Part shown: piece by piece, positions 7,611-14,727 of the stretch
Layout of the letters: every line of letters starts with the position of its first letter
Numbering within the stretch: the stretch's first letter is position 1
Source: Desulfosarcina sp.
GTDB lineage: Bacteria; Desulfobacterota; Desulfobacteria; Desulfobacterales; Desulfosarcinaceae
Assembly (NCBI GenBank): GCA_018224455.1
Contig: JAGTUY010000518.1
Coordinates: 1 to 22,331 of the forward strand
Direction: 5' to 3'
Length of the DNA stretch: 22,331 nt
Notes under the pieces: generated by a model
Database searches by the model: none
Seen by the model: the letters and a program-made list of their open reading frames with translations, nothing else
Told to the model about the DNA's origin: nothing
Program-made: the position numbers and the translations under genes

Positions 7611-9941
7611 TCAGGCAATGCCGATAAACTCGAAATTCATCTTGGACTGAAATTTCTCCACTCGTTTGAATATCTCCTTGAGCATGGTTTGTTCGATGTG
7701 GGTCAGTTTTTTGGGAGTGATGTAATTGTCCGGCTTTTTATTGTCGTCCATGACGGCGGTAATCTGCCGCACAAAACGCAGCTGCATGAGGAAGCTGTAG
7801 GCTTTTTCCAATTCTTCATATTCCTGAAGAGAAATGACTTTCTTGATCCTGAGCTGGTCGAGCCGTTCCAGTGTATTGGTCTCATCGATCCTGTTTTTAA
7901 GCGCATACACCCGCGCAAAATCAACCACGGGGGTCATGGCGCTTTTAATGTCGAATGCATTGCGATGACGACCCTTGGATTCAACCACAAAATTGCGAAA
8001 AAATCCGAGAGGCGGCTTGAAATTGAGGGCATTTTCGGTCAGGTGCCGGAAAAAACCCGACCACCCGTCCAAGGAGGCGAAAAGATGCTTCCGTAGTTCG
8101 GCAATCAGGGTTCCATCACCGAATCCACACCGGAAATCAAAAAAAATGCTGGCCTGCAGGAGGTCCTCTGCTTCGGCAGCGTGGATCCAATCGCTGAAGT
8201 ACCGCTTCCATTGGGAAATAGGTTGGCACCAGAGTGGATTTTTTGCCATGACATCGCCGGTACAAAAATCGTAGCCGACCCGATCCAGATGGGTGCAGGC
8301 GATGTCGCCGAATTTTAGAAAATACGCCTTCACCGCCTCAGCGACAGCCGGCTCCGGATCTTGATAAACGATGGCATTGTCCTGATCCGTTTTCAGGGTT
8401 TGCTCCTGCCGGCCTTCGCTGCCCAGAATCATGAACGCGAAGGGCGCCGGAGGAGGACCCATCGCATCCAGGGTCATGGACATCAGCTTATTTAAAATCG
8501 CGTCGGACACCGTGGTGATAAAGCGGGTCACATTTTTGGCCGTGGCACCGCTGTGGATAAGGCTGCGAACCAATCGGGGCAGTTGCTGATGCTTTTCGAT
8601 GATAATACCCAGGTCGGTCGCCATCTGAATTTCGCGCAGCAGAAACAGCGGGGATTGCCCCTGGTAGGCTAAGATGTCCTTGCTGGACAGCATGCCAATA
8701 ATGTTTTCGGCTCCATCCCTGATGCCCAGATGCTGAAAATCCTCCTCCATCATGGTCATCATGGCCTCGAAAACCAGCGCTTTGTCCGATATCGTTCGCA
8801 GCGGTGCCGACATGATGCTACCTACCGGCTTATCGATGGAAAGTCCGCACGCAATCACCTTGCGGGCGAAATCCCTTTCGGTGACAATGCCCACCTGTTG
8901 CGGATCGTTTGAACGAATGACCGCGTAGCTGCTTTTCTGGCGCATCATGGTACCGGCAGCATCCCTTATGGTGTCGCCGGCATCGCAGAAAACCGGATGG
9001 CGTGAATAGATCTGAGACAGGGGTTGATTGAAAAACTGAAGGCTGCCCTCTTGTGGCTGCAATGTTTTGGCCATTATCGCTGCGTATGACCGGCTGAGCA
9101 TCCGTTTCCCGAAGGTGTCGGAAAAAAAGTCGGAGAATACGCTGTATTTCTCACATAGTTCAAAAAACACATGGCTGGGCAGTACGCAGAAGGTGGCGTC
9201 TTCGATCACCTCCAGGGTGCGCACAGACAGCCCGTCATGCAAGAGCATGGAGATACCGCCGAAGAGATCGCCTTCGGACAGCAAGTCACGCATTTTCTTG
9301 ACGCCTTTTTCTTCAAAATACCGTTCCGCGGCACCTTTCTGAAGCATGTACAAGTATCCAACACGTGTCTTTCCCTGAACAAAAGCGACGGTCCCCCGCG
9401 GGTAGGTAATGCGTGAGAGTGCTTGGGCGGCGAGATCGAGTTCATCTTCGGGCAGGAAGGTAAAGGGATCGATGCCGGACAAAAACAGACGCGCCTGGAC
9501 GACCCAGGTAATGGCATCCAAGGATTTATCGAAGATGTTATTGCTGAAATTGGCCAGAAAATACTCATAAAAGGCCTTGTTCTTCTTACATATCTCCATG
9601 ATTACGCTGTCCGGTATGGAGATGGCGCGCAAATCGGTGTCCACCTTGGCCGTCCGCAGGGATATGCCGGCATTCAGCATCACGGAAATCCCGCCGAAGA
9701 CCTCTCCCTGTTTGATATATCCGCTCAATTCCGGTTCCCCTCGATCGTCCTGATAGAGGGAAAGCTGGCCTCTCATGATCACCAGCACATTTTCGATGCG
9801 GGTCTTTCCCTGCGTGGAGACCGGGCGGCCTTTTGGAAGATGGATCAGTTCGGCTTTGGACACAACCAGGTCGAGTTCTTCCTTGGTGAGAAATGAGAAA
9901 TGAGGCATGCTGGAAAGAAAACGAAAAATGCCAGCTTTCAT
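7611..9941 (-). CDS. Double cNMP-binding-like, CBS-pair, DUF294 nucleotidyltransferase protein
   Basis: A 776-residue cytoplasmic signalling protein. Two similar cyclic-nucleotide-binding-type domains lie at about residues 10-125 and 155-275; both contain QGKTR, then EGxxFGGIS, then SxRT. A CBS pair follows (about 300-430; SYAVIRSNDPQQVGIVTERD, HLGIRDGAENIIGMLSSKD). Next is a GlnD-like nucleotidyltransferase domain with GSEGRQEQTLKTDQDNAIVY (about 505-525), which supplies the GS and DxD catalytic pattern. A DUF294 C-terminal helical domain completes it. In the family the input domains are thought to control a nucleotidyl-transfer output, but the substrate is unknown. In both cNMP-like domains the usual FGE is FGG. 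The start is ATG at 9941, with AAGGAT six bases upstream; a frame from 10016 would consume the promoter leader. It is the first gene of an operon with the PAS-LuxR gene. Confidence 0.9.
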   Translation of the reverse strand: MKAGIFRFLSSMPHFSFLTKEELDLVVSKAELIHLPKGRPVSTQGKTRIENVLVIMRGQLSLYQDDRGEPELSGYIKQGEVFGGISVMLNAGISLRTAKVDTDLRAISIPDSVIMEICKKNKAFYEYFLANFSNNIFDKSLDAITWVVQARLFLSGIDPFTFLPEDELDLAAQALSRITYPRGTVAFVQGKTRVGYLYMLQKGAAERYFEEKGVKKMRDLLSEGDLFGGISMLLHDGLSVRTLEVIEDATFCVLPSHVFFELCEKYSVFSDFFSDTFGKRMLSRSYAAIMAKTLQPQEGSLQFFNQPLSQIYSRHPVFCDAGDTIRDAAGTMMRQKSSYAVIRSNDPQQVGIVTERDFARKVIACGLSIDKPVGSIMSAPLRTISDKALVFEAMMTMMEEDFQHLGIRDGAENIIGMLSSKDILAYQGQSPLFLLREIQMATDLGIIIEKHQQLPRLVRSLIHSGATAKNVTRFITTVSDAILNKLMSMTLDAMGPPPAPFAFMILGSEGRQEQTLKTDQDNAIVYQDPEPAVAEAVKAYFLKFGDIACTHLDRVGYDFCTGDVMAKNPLWCQPISQWKRYFSDWIHAAEAEDLLQASIFFDFRCGFGDGTLIAELRKHLFASLDGWSGFFRHLTENALNFKPPLGFFRNFVVESKGRHRNAFDIKSAMTPVVDFARVYALKNRIDETNTLERLDQLRIKKVISLQEYEELEKAYSFLMQLRFVRQITAVMDDNKKPDNYITPKKLTHIEQTMLKEIFKRVEKFQSKMNFEFIGIA

Positions 9942-10037
9942 CTGATCATCCTTGTCTTGAAGATATAAAGGACCGTGCCAAAAATTAAAATGGGACGATC
10001 GACCGGTTCTTGCCATCGCGGGCCGTCGGTTGCAAGG

Positions 10038-10066
10038 ATTAAACCATCAACACCGGGCAATGTCAA
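10038..10066 (-). promoter_or_regulatory. Predicted sigma-70 promoter for the DUF294/PAS-LuxR operon
   Basis: Minus-strand TTGACA (10061-10066), exact 17-base spacer, TTTAAT (10038-10043). This is the best sigma-70 match in the window, with a perfect -35 box and five of six at -10. It lies about 95 bases before the chosen start at 9941 and supports that start over the longer frame. Confidence 0.6.
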
Positions 10067-10187
10067 CTTCCAGATGGAGGCGATATCATGGTATTCAGGG
10101 ATGTTATACAATCCGTGAATCGGCCGCGGCAAGCCAGGCCCGGGCAACCATCCATAGGGTCAGAAGGCCAGTAGGGGGGGCCGTCCA

Positions 10188-10218
10188 GCACCATCCCAAG
10201 TCAACGGGTGGATGGTGC
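10188..10218. repeat. Perfect 9-base inverted repeat downstream of mrp
   Basis: GCACCATCC (10188-10196) and GGATGGTGC (10210-10218) are separated by 13 bases, about 38 bases after the mrp stop. The RNA could form a stable hairpin, but no T-run follows on either strand. It may be a 3'-end stabiliser, a Rho-dependent end or an operator. Confidence 0.5.
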
Positions 10219-10255
10219 GGGAAGGAATGAATGATCGAAGAAAATGATCGGTGGT

Positions 10256-11095
10256 CTATAGCTGGGCCATTTTCTGTGCGATTTCCCTGAATGCTTTCGA
10301 GACAGGGGAATCCTTGTGCGACTGCTGATAGGAGACGCCGGCGTCTGCGCATTCCACCATCTTCGGATCAAAGGGAATTTTTCCAAGAAAAGGAATTCCC
10401 GTTGCAATAGCGGTTTTTTCCCCGCCACCGGATCCGAAAAGATCGATCGCCGAATGGCAGTGGGGACAGGCAAGCCCGCTCATGTTTTCAATAAGCCCGA
10501 AGATCTCCATCTTGACCGTCTTACAGAAGTTGATCGATTTTCTGACGTCCGCCAAGGAGACTTCCTGGGGGGTGGTAACAATGATTGCCTTGGCATCGGG
10601 AATCGTCTGGGCCACGGTCAGCGGCTCATCGCCGGTTCCAGGTGGGGCGTCAATCAGAAGGAAATCAAGGTCGCCCCACTCGACTTCCCCGATAAACTGC
10701 TGGATAGCAGCGTATTTGACCGGACCACGCCATATGATCGCCTCATCTTTGGTTGGTGTCAGCGACTCGATGGAGACGGCGCTCAAGTGCTTCGAATAAC
10801 GCATGGGATTGAGTTTCCGGTTGGCGCCCAGATCGAGCATTCCGGATAGTCCCAGCATGCGGGGGACATCGGGTCCATGCAAATCGACATCCATGATTCC
10901 CACCTGGCGGCCCATGCTCGCCAGGGTCAGTGAAAGATTCACCGTGGTGCTGGTTTTTCCGACACCGCCCTTGCCGCTCATGACAATGAACTTGTGTTTG
11001 ATGCGACCCAGCGCACCCTTGACATTTGCGTCTCTTTTGGCCTGAGAATCGGCCTGATGACCGGCCTTTCCCATGCTGCTTTGAATTTGTACCAT
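10256..11095 (-). CDS. mrp: Mrp/ApbC (NBP35-type) iron-sulfur cluster carrier ATPase
   Basis: A 279-residue P-loop NTPase that binds and hands on Fe-S clusters. The deviant Walker A motif GKGGVGKTST (residues 41-50) follows KHKFIVMS. Then come VGIMDVDLHGPDVPRMLGL, LLIDAPPGTGDEPLT and the C-terminal cluster-binding CPHC (C210/C213) before IDLFGSGGGE. All are hallmarks of the family. There is no N-terminal MIP18/DUF59 domain, so it is the short form. The first 25 residues are polar and poorly conserved. ATG at 11095 has GGAG seven bases upstream. It lies 111 bases downstream of the DUF134 regulator on the same strand, a frequent pairing in anaerobes, with a hairpin in between. The client apo-proteins are not evident from the window. 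Confidence 0.95.
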   Translation of the reverse strand: MVQIQSSMGKAGHQADSQAKRDANVKGALGRIKHKFIVMSGKGGVGKTSTTVNLSLTLASMGRQVGIMDVDLHGPDVPRMLGLSGMLDLGANRKLNPMRYSKHLSAVSIESLTPTKDEAIIWRGPVKYAAIQQFIGEVEWGDLDFLLIDAPPGTGDEPLTVAQTIPDAKAIIVTTPQEVSLADVRKSINFCKTVKMEIFGLIENMSGLACPHCHSAIDLFGSGGGEKTAIATGIPFLGKIPFDPKMVECADAGVSYQQSHKDSPVSKAFREIAQKMAQL

Positions 11096-11138
11096 TTGTT
11101 ATCTCCAGATCAGGCCAGCCCGCCGGAGCCGCTCCAGC

Positions 11139-11161
11139 AAAAGGCACCCGGCGGGTGCTTT
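11139..11161 (-). terminator. Hairpin with short T-run between DUF134 and mrp
   Basis: On the minus strand AAAGCACCC-GCC-GGGTGCCTTTT gives a perfect six-pair GC-rich stem extended by A-T pairs around one bulge, followed by TTTT. It follows the DUF134 stop and precedes mrp by about 45 bases. It could terminate or attenuate between the two genes. The T-run is short, so partial read-through is possible. Confidence 0.4.
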
Positions 11162-11206
11162 CGGAAAACGGCACCGTCGAAGGTGTCGATAGACCGGTTC
11201 GACCGA

Positions 11207-11623
11207 CTACTGGCTCAGAAAACGGTGAAAGTCATCCTGCCCGCACGCTGGGCATTCTTTCGGCCGGCCGAGGCCCAGCGGCACATCCCACTGCTGCTGA
11301 CATTTCCGGCATGAAAACCAGCGCTTCTCTTCAACCATTTTGTAGTTTCCGCCATCGATTTTGATGGCTTTGCCATTGATCAGCGCATCGGCCACCGTCT
11401 GCCGCGCCTTGTGGAGAATTCGACCGAATGTCGCCCGTGAAACCCCCATACACTGCCCGGAATCTTCGTGGGACAACCCATCCAGATCGGCAAGCCTTAG
11501 CGCTTCTCGCTCATCCACAGTAATGCACACCTCGGCAAGGTCAAGCATGGGGATGCCCCGTGGCTTGAAAAAGCTGATTTCTGGATTGAATGCCACGAGG
11601 CGGTCTTTTCTGGGTCTTCCCAT
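11207..11623 (-). CDS. DUF134 (UPF0251) DNA-binding protein with C-terminal zinc ribbon
   Basis: A 138-residue protein beginning MGRPRKDRLV, the usual opening of the family. A sigma-70 region-4-like helix-turn-helix spans about residues 36-80, with ITVDEREALRLADLDGLSHE and MGVSRATFGRILHKAR. Beyond the typical core of about 100 residues there is a ribbon: C105-x2-C108, a 15-residue gap, then C124-x2-C127 in ECPACGQDDFHRFL. This probably binds zinc. The family is thought to be regulatory and is often found beside mrp or nitrogenase-cofactor-type genes; the target is not known. The start at 11623 has GGAGG four bases upstream; a longer frame from 11644 would include that site. No clear promoter was found in 11624-11796. 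Confidence 0.88.
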   Translation of the reverse strand: MGRPRKDRLVAFNPEISFFKPRGIPMLDLAEVCITVDEREALRLADLDGLSHEDSGQCMGVSRATFGRILHKARQTVADALINGKAIKIDGGNYKMVEEKRWFSCRKCQQQWDVPLGLGRPKECPACGQDDFHRFLSQ

Positions 11624-11796
11624 GAGCCCTCCATTACAGCACATGCTCGGTTAAAAGCTATCGTACTCACTGGCCTCCTGACCCAAGCCGATTTCACCCG
11701 GCAGCGGGGAACACGATGACGCCAACGCGAAGATGGCAATATACGGTATCTGTTATCTACCGGGCGGATGTGATCAACCTCGTCGAGCAAGCGATA

Positions 11797-12177
11797 TCAG
11801 CGGGGGCGATTGGGCCCGGTGGTTGAGTCAGGGATTTCCGGCGGTTCTATTTTCGGGTTGACCTGGGTGAAGTACTCACGTGAATCTTTCACGAAAAGCC
11901 AATAGGTGCCAGCGATCACGCACAACACCACCGTTACGCAGAGCAGGGTTGAAATTTTATTGTGGGGCGTGACGAAAAAATAAAAAAAATCATTGATTAC
12001 AATAAAGATATTCCCCACCACCACCAGCGCTCTGGCCCATTTTTTAATCAATACATGCAGAAAACATAAACAAAGGCTGACCACGGCCATTTTCATGATG
12101 TCTTTATCCGAACCCGCCACCGCTGCTTCGGCCCAGAATAGCGAATAGATAAAGATCGGGTGGCATACCCAGGCCAC
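11797..12177 (-). CDS. Small membrane protein of unknown function, 5' end disrupted or frameshifted
   Basis: I do not recognise this family. From GTG at 12177 it reads 126 residues with about four hydrophobic segments: part of VCHPIFIYSLFW, VVSLCLCFLHVLI, ALVVVGNIFIVINDFFYFF and LLCVTVVLCVIAGTYWLFV. A proline-rich hydrophilic tail follows. The GTG falls inside the first membrane helix and has no ribosome site. The same frame stays open for 13 more codons upstream (SPASFKKSFAFLVV), back to a TAA at 12217-12219. Beyond that, the frame reads MNDYVARFS from ATG at 12246. The natural N-terminus therefore lies upstream and is reached only past an in-frame stop or by a frame change at an A7 run (12195-12201). 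It could be a decayed gene, a recoded one, or carry a sequencing indel. It lies downstream of the LysM gene. Confidence 0.55.
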   Translation of the reverse strand: MAWVCHPIFIYSLFWAEAAVAGSDKDIMKMAVVSLCLCFLHVLIKKWARALVVVGNIFIVINDFFYFFVTPHNKISTLLCVTVVLCVIAGTYWLFVKDSREYFTQVNPKIEPPEIPDSTTGPNRPR

Positions 12178-12194
12178 AACCAGAAAGGCGAAGC

Positions 12195-12201
12195 TTTTTT
12201 T
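12195..12201 (-). other. A7 run in -1 slippery register at the broken 5' end of the membrane-protein gene
   Basis: On the minus strand, ATG at 12242 opens MITSRVSANLPPASKK and reaches TCA AAA AAA GCT. The A AAA AAA heptamer is exactly in the X XXY YYZ register for -1 slippage. A -1 shift gives AGC TTC GCC TTT, which enters the main frame (SFAFLVVAWVCHP). A small stem, GTGGC with GCCAC and an 8-base loop, starts about 17 bases downstream, further than usual for a stimulator. One extra A in the run would also join the two frames without any recoding. Confidence 0.35.
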
Positions 12202-12305
12202 GAAGCTGGCGGGAGATTAGCTGAAACGCGCGACGTAATCATTCATTAGCGGCTTTGTTTCTCCATCGGGTTAACATCGCTGAGCGACATTCGGTAGATC
12301 TGGGT

Positions 12306-12992
12306 TCAATCGACCGGTGAACTCACCGTGAGCGTTTGGCCCACATGGATCACCGTCTTTTCACTCAATTTATTGATCGATCTCAGCTTTTCTACCGACA
12401 GGTTGTACCGCCGGCTGATGCTGAAGAGGGTATCACCGGCAGCCACCGTGTGGGTCTTCACCGTCGCCGCCTGCTTTACCGACGGCGGGTTGACCGGAGC
12501 ACCCCGCGGTGCAGACACCTTTGCAAGATTGCCGACCTTTTTCGATGTGTCGTCGGTTTTCTTTTGCAGGGCGTCCAAGCTCATCGCCAGGTGGTCCATT
12601 CTCAGGGACATGGAGGCTTCCGATCGATCAAACCGGGTTTTAAACGTTTCAAACGACTTGGCCTGCTCCCAGATGCGGGTGACCTTCTCATCCACGCCAT
12701 CGTATTTTTCCAGGCGCTGTTCCAATCGTTCGATTCTCTGTTCCAGCGCGCTGATGTACGCCTGGTCGGTGGGTTCGTTGATGTTCGAAAAAAGAAGCAT
12801 CACCAGCAGTACGAGGCCGATGACCCCCGCGATACCGATCCCCCAATACAGATATCGCACCGGATTGCCCGAAAGCATGGCAGCCGTCTTCAAGCCTTTG
12901 TCCTTAAAAGACGCGTAGCCGTCATCTTCGTAATAAGGGTCACCTTTCTCTGGTTTTGCAGCTTCACCGTCACCCGTATCTTTCCACTTCAT
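12306..12992 (-). CDS. Membrane-anchored coiled-coil LysM domain protein
   Basis: A 228-residue protein with a charged cytoplasmic N-terminus (about residues 1-42) and one transmembrane helix (about 46-68, YLYWGIGIAGVIGLVLLVML). A long coiled coil follows (about 78-170, with ALEQRIERLEQRLEKYD), then a Pro-rich linker and a single C-terminal LysM domain (HTVAAGDTLFSISRRYNLSVE and VIHVGQTLTV; about 180-225). The topology places LysM in the periplasm on a coiled stalk, where it probably binds peptidoglycan. A catalytic domain is absent, so an envelope-tethering or scaffold role is the best guess. The start at 12992 has GGAGG seven bases upstream; a frame from 13037 would run over it. It is upstream of the damaged membrane-protein gene, 128 bases away. 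Confidence 0.85.
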   Translation of the reverse strand: MKWKDTGDGEAAKPEKGDPYYEDDGYASFKDKGLKTAAMLSGNPVRYLYWGIGIAGVIGLVLLVMLLFSNINEPTDQAYISALEQRIERLEQRLEKYDGVDEKVTRIWEQAKSFETFKTRFDRSEASMSLRMDHLAMSLDALQKKTDDTSKKVGNLAKVSAPRGAPVNPPSVKQAATVKTHTVAAGDTLFSISRRYNLSVEKLRSINKLSEKTVIHVGQTLTVSSPVD

Positions 12993-13061
12993 TGCGGTGC
13001 CTCCACAGCTTCCGTTGACCTGATTGTGAGGGTTCAAGAAATGCCCAATGAATTTACCTCT

Positions 13062-13090
13062 CTATAAACCAAAAGGGCAATGGACATCAA
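13062..13090 (-). promoter_or_regulatory. Predicted promoter for the LysM gene
   Basis: Minus-strand TTGATG (13085-13090), 17-base spacer, TTATAG (13062-13067), about 70 bases before the LysM start. It lies in a divergent intergenic region (12993-13255) with no gene in it. Confidence 0.35.
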
Positions 13091-13190
13091 CCCCAATTCG
13101 ATTGTTTTTCGCGGGCGGGAGCCAATGTCCCGGGCCTGCTGGCAGCCGTCATGGCAACTGAAGCGTCCCGGACAGCGGGCGGCGTCCGTA

Positions 13191-13219
13191 TTGACCTGTC
13201 CAGGCATTTCAATTATGGT
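13191..13219 (+). promoter_or_regulatory. Predicted promoter for the 13256 gene and the M29 aminopeptidase
   Basis: Plus-strand TTGACC (13191-13196), 17-base spacer, TATGGT (13214-13219). It lies about 37 bases before the start at 13256, leaving a short leader with AGGAG. Confidence 0.4.
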
Positions 13220-13255
13220 TGATCCATCTTTTCTTCTAATTAGCAGGAGATGACC

Positions 13256-13513
13256 ATGGCTGATCACTCACACCGTTTTATCGAAGAATTCGATGGATTG
13301 ATTGGATTCGGGCTCAACCCTGAATCCGACATGGATGCCGTGACCTATTATCTCCAGAAATTCTCGGATGACCAATTGATGACGCTGCTCAGAACGCGGC
13401 TGACGGACGAAGATCGTCAGGCCATCTTCGATTTGCTTTCAGGCTTGTTGCGAAAGCACCTCACCGAGCCTGAATACCACCGTTATTTTTTAAAAGACAA
13501 CCCTAACCACTGA
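13256..13513 (+). CDS. Small acidic cytoplasmic protein of unknown function
   Basis: An 85-residue protein (MADHSHRFIEEFDGLIGFGL) with no signal peptide or membrane segment. It is predicted mostly helical, with acidic patches such as NPESDMD and LTDEDRQ. No enzymatic motif is visible, and I can only say it resembles short cytoplasmic proteins annotated in deltaproteobacteria. ATG at 13256 is preferred to ATG at 13250: AGGAG lies six bases before the former, whereas the latter falls directly on it. The M29 aminopeptidase gene follows after 14 bases, so cotranscription and perhaps a shared role are likely. Confidence 0.75.
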   Translation: MADHSHRFIEEFDGLIGFGLNPESDMDAVTYYLQKFSDDQLMTLLRTRLTDEDRQAIFDLLSGLLRKHLTEPEYHRYFLKDNPNH

Positions 13514-13527
13514 CCCCAAGGAACAAC

Positions 13528-14727
13528 ATGCTCACCGACAGGCAACTGAAACGCTACGCCGACGTATTGCTCTGGGGACTGACGACCGCACGCAGCAAAC
13601 CCTTTAAAAAGGGCGATGTGGTACTGCTCCGCTTTACCCTGGACGCGATTCGTCTGGCGGAAATCCTTGAAAGCAGGATCCTCGAAATGGGCTTGAACCC
13701 GGTGCGCCGGATTCACCCGACCCCTGAGATGGAAAAGAATTTCTTTGGTCTGGCCAACCGCCGGCAGCTGGTCTTCGACCCGCCCGGGGAAGCGGAGCTT
13801 TACCGGAAACTCAACGGTTCCATTTTCCTCCACGCCCCGGCGTCGATTACCCATTTAAGCGCTATCGATCCGAAAAAGATCAGCCGGTTCACCCTTTCCA
13901 AAAAATTCTTGCGCGATATCCTTGAAGAGCGCGAACAGGCCGGACGTTTCAGTTGGACCCTGTGTGTGCTGCCGACGGCTGAACTGGCCCACCACGCCGG
14001 TCTGGCCGAGGGAGACTATGCCAAACAAATCGTCAAGGCCTGTTTTCTAAACCGACGCGATCCGGTCAAACAATGGAAAACGGTGTACAAAAATGCCGCG
14101 GCAATTAAACGCTGGATCAACAGCATGGCGGTGAAATACTACCACATCGAGTCCGCCAGGGTTGATCTTAAGATCACCCCAGGTGAACAGCGGCGATGGA
14201 TCGGCATCTCGGGCCACAACATCCCCAGCTTCGAGTTGTTTGTCTCACCGGATTGGCGGGGGACCAGCGGGGTGTATTATGCCGATCAGCCCTCATACCG
14301 CAGCGGGAACCTGGTCAAGGGGGTGAAGCTGACCTTTAAGAAGGGGGCCGCTGTTGCCGTCGACGCCCAATCCGGCAGCGATTTCGTGCAAAAGCAGCTG
14401 AAAATGGACCGTGGCGCGTCCAGGCTGGGCGAATTCTCACTGACCGACAAGCGGTTTTCAAAGATCGACCGCTTTATGGCCAACACCCTGTTCGACGAAA
14501 ATTTCGGCGGGCGTTGGGGCAACTGTCATGTGGCACTGGGTGCCAGCTATGCCGATACCTACAGCGGGAATGTGCAATCGCTCACCAAAGAAAAAAAGGC
14601 CCGCCTGGGGTTCAATGATTCGGCGCTTCACTGGGACCTGGTCAACACCGAAAAAAAGCGGGTGGTGGCGCACCTGGCCGACGGTTGCCGGACCACCATC
14701 TATGAAAATGGATGCTTTAAATTTTAA
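13528..14727 (+). CDS. M29 family metallo-aminopeptidase
   Basis: A 399-residue cytoplasmic aminopeptidase of the AmpS/AmpT (thermophilic metalloprotease, M29) family, which removes N-terminal residues using a two-metal site. All expected ligands can be placed: E236 (PSFELFVSPDW), E302 (GEFSL), H334 (GNCHVALG), Y341 (ASYADTY), H368 and D370 (SALHWD). Their spacing of 66, 32, 7, 27 and 2 is close to that of the Thermus enzyme. The segment FMANTLFDENFGGRWGN is also characteristic. Length is normal. The ATG has GGAA a few bases upstream and lies 14 bases after the small acidic protein. Its TAA stop overlaps the stop of bfn on the other strand. Confidence 0.9.
   Translation: MLTDRQLKRYADVLLWGLTTARSKPFKKGDVVLLRFTLDAIRLAEILESRILEMGLNPVRRIHPTPEMEKNFFGLANRRQLVFDPPGEAELYRKLNGSIFLHAPASITHLSAIDPKKISRFTLSKKFLRDILEEREQAGRFSWTLCVLPTAELAHHAGLAEGDYAKQIVKACFLNRRDPVKQWKTVYKNAAAIKRWINSMAVKYYHIESARVDLKITPGEQRRWIGISGHNIPSFELFVSPDWRGTSGVYYADQPSYRSGNLVKGVKLTFKKGAAVAVDAQSGSDFVQKQLKMDRGASRLGEFSLTDKRFSKIDRFMANTLFDENFGGRWGNCHVALGASYADTYSGNVQSLTKEKKARLGFNDSALHWDLVNTEKKRVVAHLADGCRTTIYENGCFKF

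Larger units (their letters stand above)
9942..10255. other. Intergenic region between mrp and the DUF294 gene
   Basis: A 314-base stretch with no credible gene. It holds the predicted DUF294-operon promoter (10038-10066) and its leader of about 90 bases. Nearer mrp there is a perfect 9-base inverted repeat (10188-10218) and a run of seven G on the plus strand (10174-10180). Short frames here have no ribosome site and no recognisable protein. Confidence 0.6.

Noticed and set aside
9942..10016. Longer N-terminus for the DUF294 protein from 10016
   Set aside because: The added residues resemble translated leader and lie between the strong promoter and a good ribosome site before ATG 9941.
12020..12177. 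Reading the damaged membrane-protein gene as a toxin of a toxin-antitoxin pair
   Set aside because: It has about four membrane segments and no small partner gene or antisense RNA signal; nothing in the sequence supports toxicity.
13250..13255. ATG at 13250 as the start of the small acidic protein
   Set aside because: It falls directly on the AGGAG ribosome site that serves the ATG at 13256.
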